A stretch of 64,000 bases of DNA, from assembly GCF_000756305.1 (NCBI RefSeq), contig NZ_JRFE01000015.1, positions 130,238-194,237 of the forward strand, in the 5' to 3' direction. Shown piece after piece: positions 62,542-64,000 of the stretch. Position 1 is the first letter of the stretch; the number at the start of each line of letters is the position of its first letter. This DNA is from Myxosarcina sp. GI1 (GTDB taxonomy: Bacteria > Cyanobacteriota > Cyanobacteriia > Cyanobacteriales > Xenococcaceae). Position numbers and translations under genes: made by a program. A model generated the notes under the pieces. It was given only the letters and a program-made list of their open reading frames with translations. It was not told the origin of the DNA and searched no databases.

Positions 62542-62620
62542 ATCGCTCGGTAATAGAAATGTTTCTGAATTATTTAGTAGTTAGTGGTTAGTAGTTAGTT
62601 ATAAATAATATTGGGTTGTT

Positions 62621-63085
62621 CTAACGCTCGTAAGTTCCTACTAGTCTGGCTTGTGCCGTAACATAATCGGCGATCGCGTCGAGTAGTTCTTCTCTATTTA
62701 AACTGGCTTTGAGGTCTAGAGATTTATTTAAAGCGTAGAGCCAGAAGTAATAGTGATGAACGCCATGACCTTCTGGAGGAGCGGGACCTGTATAGCCATT
62801 ACTGCCAGCACTGTTGCTGCCTTGAGTAAACTTATCGCCGCCAGCTTCTGCGATTTCGGTAATATCGGGCGGAATATTGTAGAGAGTCCAGTGAGTAAAC
62901 CCTAACGGTAAGGGTGCATCGGGATCGTAACAAATTAAGACTAACTGTTTGGTTTCAGGTGGTATTTTACTCCACTGGAGAGGGGGTGAAATATTTTCTC
63001 CATCGCTGGTATAGCGTTTAGGTATAGCTGCTAGAGGCGAAAAAACAGGACTAGTAAGTTCTAAATCTTTGAGTTTTAATTCCAT
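62621..63085 (-). CDS. YbhB/YbcL-family PEBP (Raf-kinase-inhibitor-like) protein
   Basis: A 154-residue phosphatidylethanolamine-binding-protein fold. The ligand-pocket motifs DPDAPLPLGFTHWTLYNIP and GPAPPEGHGVHHYYFWLYAL are intact, and PRRYTSDGENISPP-like text (IPKRYTSDGENISPP) lies near the start. Bacterial members have no established substrate. It is cytoplasmic (no signal peptide). Confidence 0.93.
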   Translation of the reverse strand: MELKLKDLELTSPVFSPLAAIPKRYTSDGENISPPLQWSKIPPETKQLVLICYDPDAPLPLGFTHWTLYNIPPDITEIAEAGGDKFTQGSNSAGSNGYTGPAPPEGHGVHHYYFWLYALNKSLDLKASLNREELLDAIADYVTAQARLVGTYER

Positions 63086-63152
63086 AAAAAATATTTTAAT
63101 TGCTGCAAATTTAGTTTGTATTCTTAACCTTCAGCCAGGTCAAAAACTCAAA

Positions 63153-63785
63153 TCAAGCACAAATTTCTTTGACGCTGGCAAGAATCTTAACCTCATCCCA
63201 CCAAGCTTTTAGTTTGGGAGTTTGTGCCGTAACTGTAGTAAATTCAGGCGTTTTTTCTAAATAAATAAAAATTGGAATTAGATAAAAATCGGCGATGCTA
63301 ATCAGACTACCTGCTAGAAACGGAGTGCATAAAGCTACGTCTTCGATCGCCTTTAAAGCTTTTTGAGTAGGTGCGATCGCCTCACGAACTGCTGATTCGT
63401 CTGGTTGACCTCCCTGTTGGGGTACGATTAAACGTTGAATCACAATCGTACCAACGGCGTGAGCGTAAAGATAATTGTCGATAATTGACATAATCTGACG
63501 CATTTTAGCCTCCAGCAGCAAATCTGGCGGACTAAATTTGCTGTCAGCCAATTTTTGGTTAATGTAGTGTGTAATGGCGGTTGATTCGTAGATTGTTTCG
63601 CCGTCTACTTCCAATGTGGGAACTTTTCCGAAGGGGTGCTTGTCTAAATATTCTGCTGTATGATTGTCACCATTAAAAATACCGATATCTTTTGAGTTAT
63701 AGTCGATATTTGCTTCTGCTAGCAATAAACGGCTGGTGCGGACATAGGTACTTGTAGGTGTACCGTAGAGTGTAACATTGGGCAT
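63153..63785 (-). CDS. Glutathione S-transferase family protein
   Basis: A 210-residue GST. The thioredoxin-like N-domain is at about 1-80 (VTLYGTPTSTYVRTSRLLL, with HPFGKVPTLEVDGETIYES and the conserved cis-Pro and Glu-Ser for glutathione). A helical C-domain is at about 90-205, with SIADFYLIPIFIYL. The active residue is probably Ser/Thr in TSTYVRT. Substrate unknown; a role in oxidative or electrophile stress fits the neighbouring reductase gene. Confidence 0.92.
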   Translation of the reverse strand: MPNVTLYGTPTSTYVRTSRLLLAEANIDYNSKDIGIFNGDNHTAEYLDKHPFGKVPTLEVDGETIYESTAITHYINQKLADSKFSPPDLLLEAKMRQIMSIIDNYLYAHAVGTIVIQRLIVPQQGGQPDESAVREAIAPTQKALKAIEDVALCTPFLAGSLISIADFYLIPIFIYLEKTPEFTTVTAQTPKLKAWWDEVKILASVKEICA

Positions 63786-63869
63786 AGATATAAATTAATT
63801 TACTTCAGTATGTTATTTAATCGTGTAAGGTGAGTAATGCGATTTAGTTAGGCATTACTCACCACAAAA

Positions 63870-64000
63870 CTACTTGGTTACTGGTTGCTTAGAAAATAAT
63901 TCGATCGCTTTAGCGTTAAAAGCAGGAATATCGTCGGGGTTACGGCTGGTAACTAAACCATTATCTTCGACTACTTCGCGATCGACCCAGGTAGCACCTG
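63870..64000 (-). CDS. PfpI/DJ-1-family protein, C-terminal end only
   Basis: The last 43 codons of a gene entering from the right edge. The ending [20 protein letters not shown], then [15 protein letters not shown], is characteristic of type-1 glutamine-amidotransferase-like PfpI proteins (intracellular protease/deglycase family). The catalytic Cys and His lie outside the window. Confidence 0.85.
   Translation of the reverse strand, partial: GATWVDREVVEDNGLVTSRNPDDIPAFNAKAIELFSKQPVTK

Noticed and set aside
1-64000. tRNA, rRNA or CRISPR features
   Set aside because: Intergenic regions were read for tRNA-like arms and for regularly spaced repeats; none was convincing.

Overview
The window is chromosomal DNA from a halotolerant, phycobilisome-containing cyanobacterium. 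The evidence is a very high density of HIP1 octamers (GCGATCGC), a phycocyanin-alpha-type gene, glucosylglycerol synthesis and breakdown genes (ggpS, gghA), the light-repressed ribosome factor lrtA, a plant-type glycerate kinase and a class II aldolase. I see no tRNA or rRNA gene, CRISPR array, intact insertion sequence or prophage.

Layout. 1-13 kb: the N-terminal part of an ABC1 kinase, an APH-fold kinase, a decayed histidine-kinase remnant beside a histidine kinase with a degenerate ATP-binding domain, an orphan sugar-binding lipoprotein, LD-carboxypeptidase, a ferredoxin, a Uma2 protein, glycerate kinase, and a DUF4178 + membrane spermidine-synthase-like pair. 13.7-28.2 kb: an accessory block that reads as a glycine-betaine (or related N-methyl amine) import and demethylation island. 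It holds monomeric sarcosine oxidase, a second FAD oxidoreductase, an OprB-type porin, a fused binding-protein/permease plus its ATPase, a dimethylglycine-dehydrogenase-like flavoprotein, a Rieske oxygenase, a BCCT transporter and a HutC-type GntR regulator. A perfect 16-bp palindrome, ACTTGTAATTACAAGT, lies upstream of the sarcosine oxidase and again between the divergent oxygenase and BCCT genes, so it is a good candidate operator for that regulator.

28.4-34 kb: two membrane proteins, proA, folB, a 760-base stretch with an IS110 transposase scrap, a ureidoglycolate-lyase-like gene, and then an unusual two-gene unit. An orphan phycocyanin-alpha-like gene overlaps by one base a small two-helix membrane protein resembling SLATT effectors. 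34-50 kb: an ABC exporter, a zinc-type ABC system with tandem Zur-like boxes, a GH57 protein, a WecG glycosyltransferase fused to MshEN-like repeats, an acyl-activating enzyme, a YlqD-like protein, a PfkB kinase, a catalytic-domain-less ArgRS-like DALR protein divergent from a Crp-family regulator, and class II aldolase.

50-64 kb: a HAD phosphatase with lipB, lrtA with a long leader, divergent ggpS and gghA, several conserved cyanobacterial proteins (DUF2993, DUF1003), a thioesterase, surE overlapping an Old Yellow Enzyme, a PEBP protein, a GST, and the end of a PfpI/DJ-1 gene. The most notable items are the betaine island with its repeated operator, and the phycobiliprotein/two-helix membrane protein pair.
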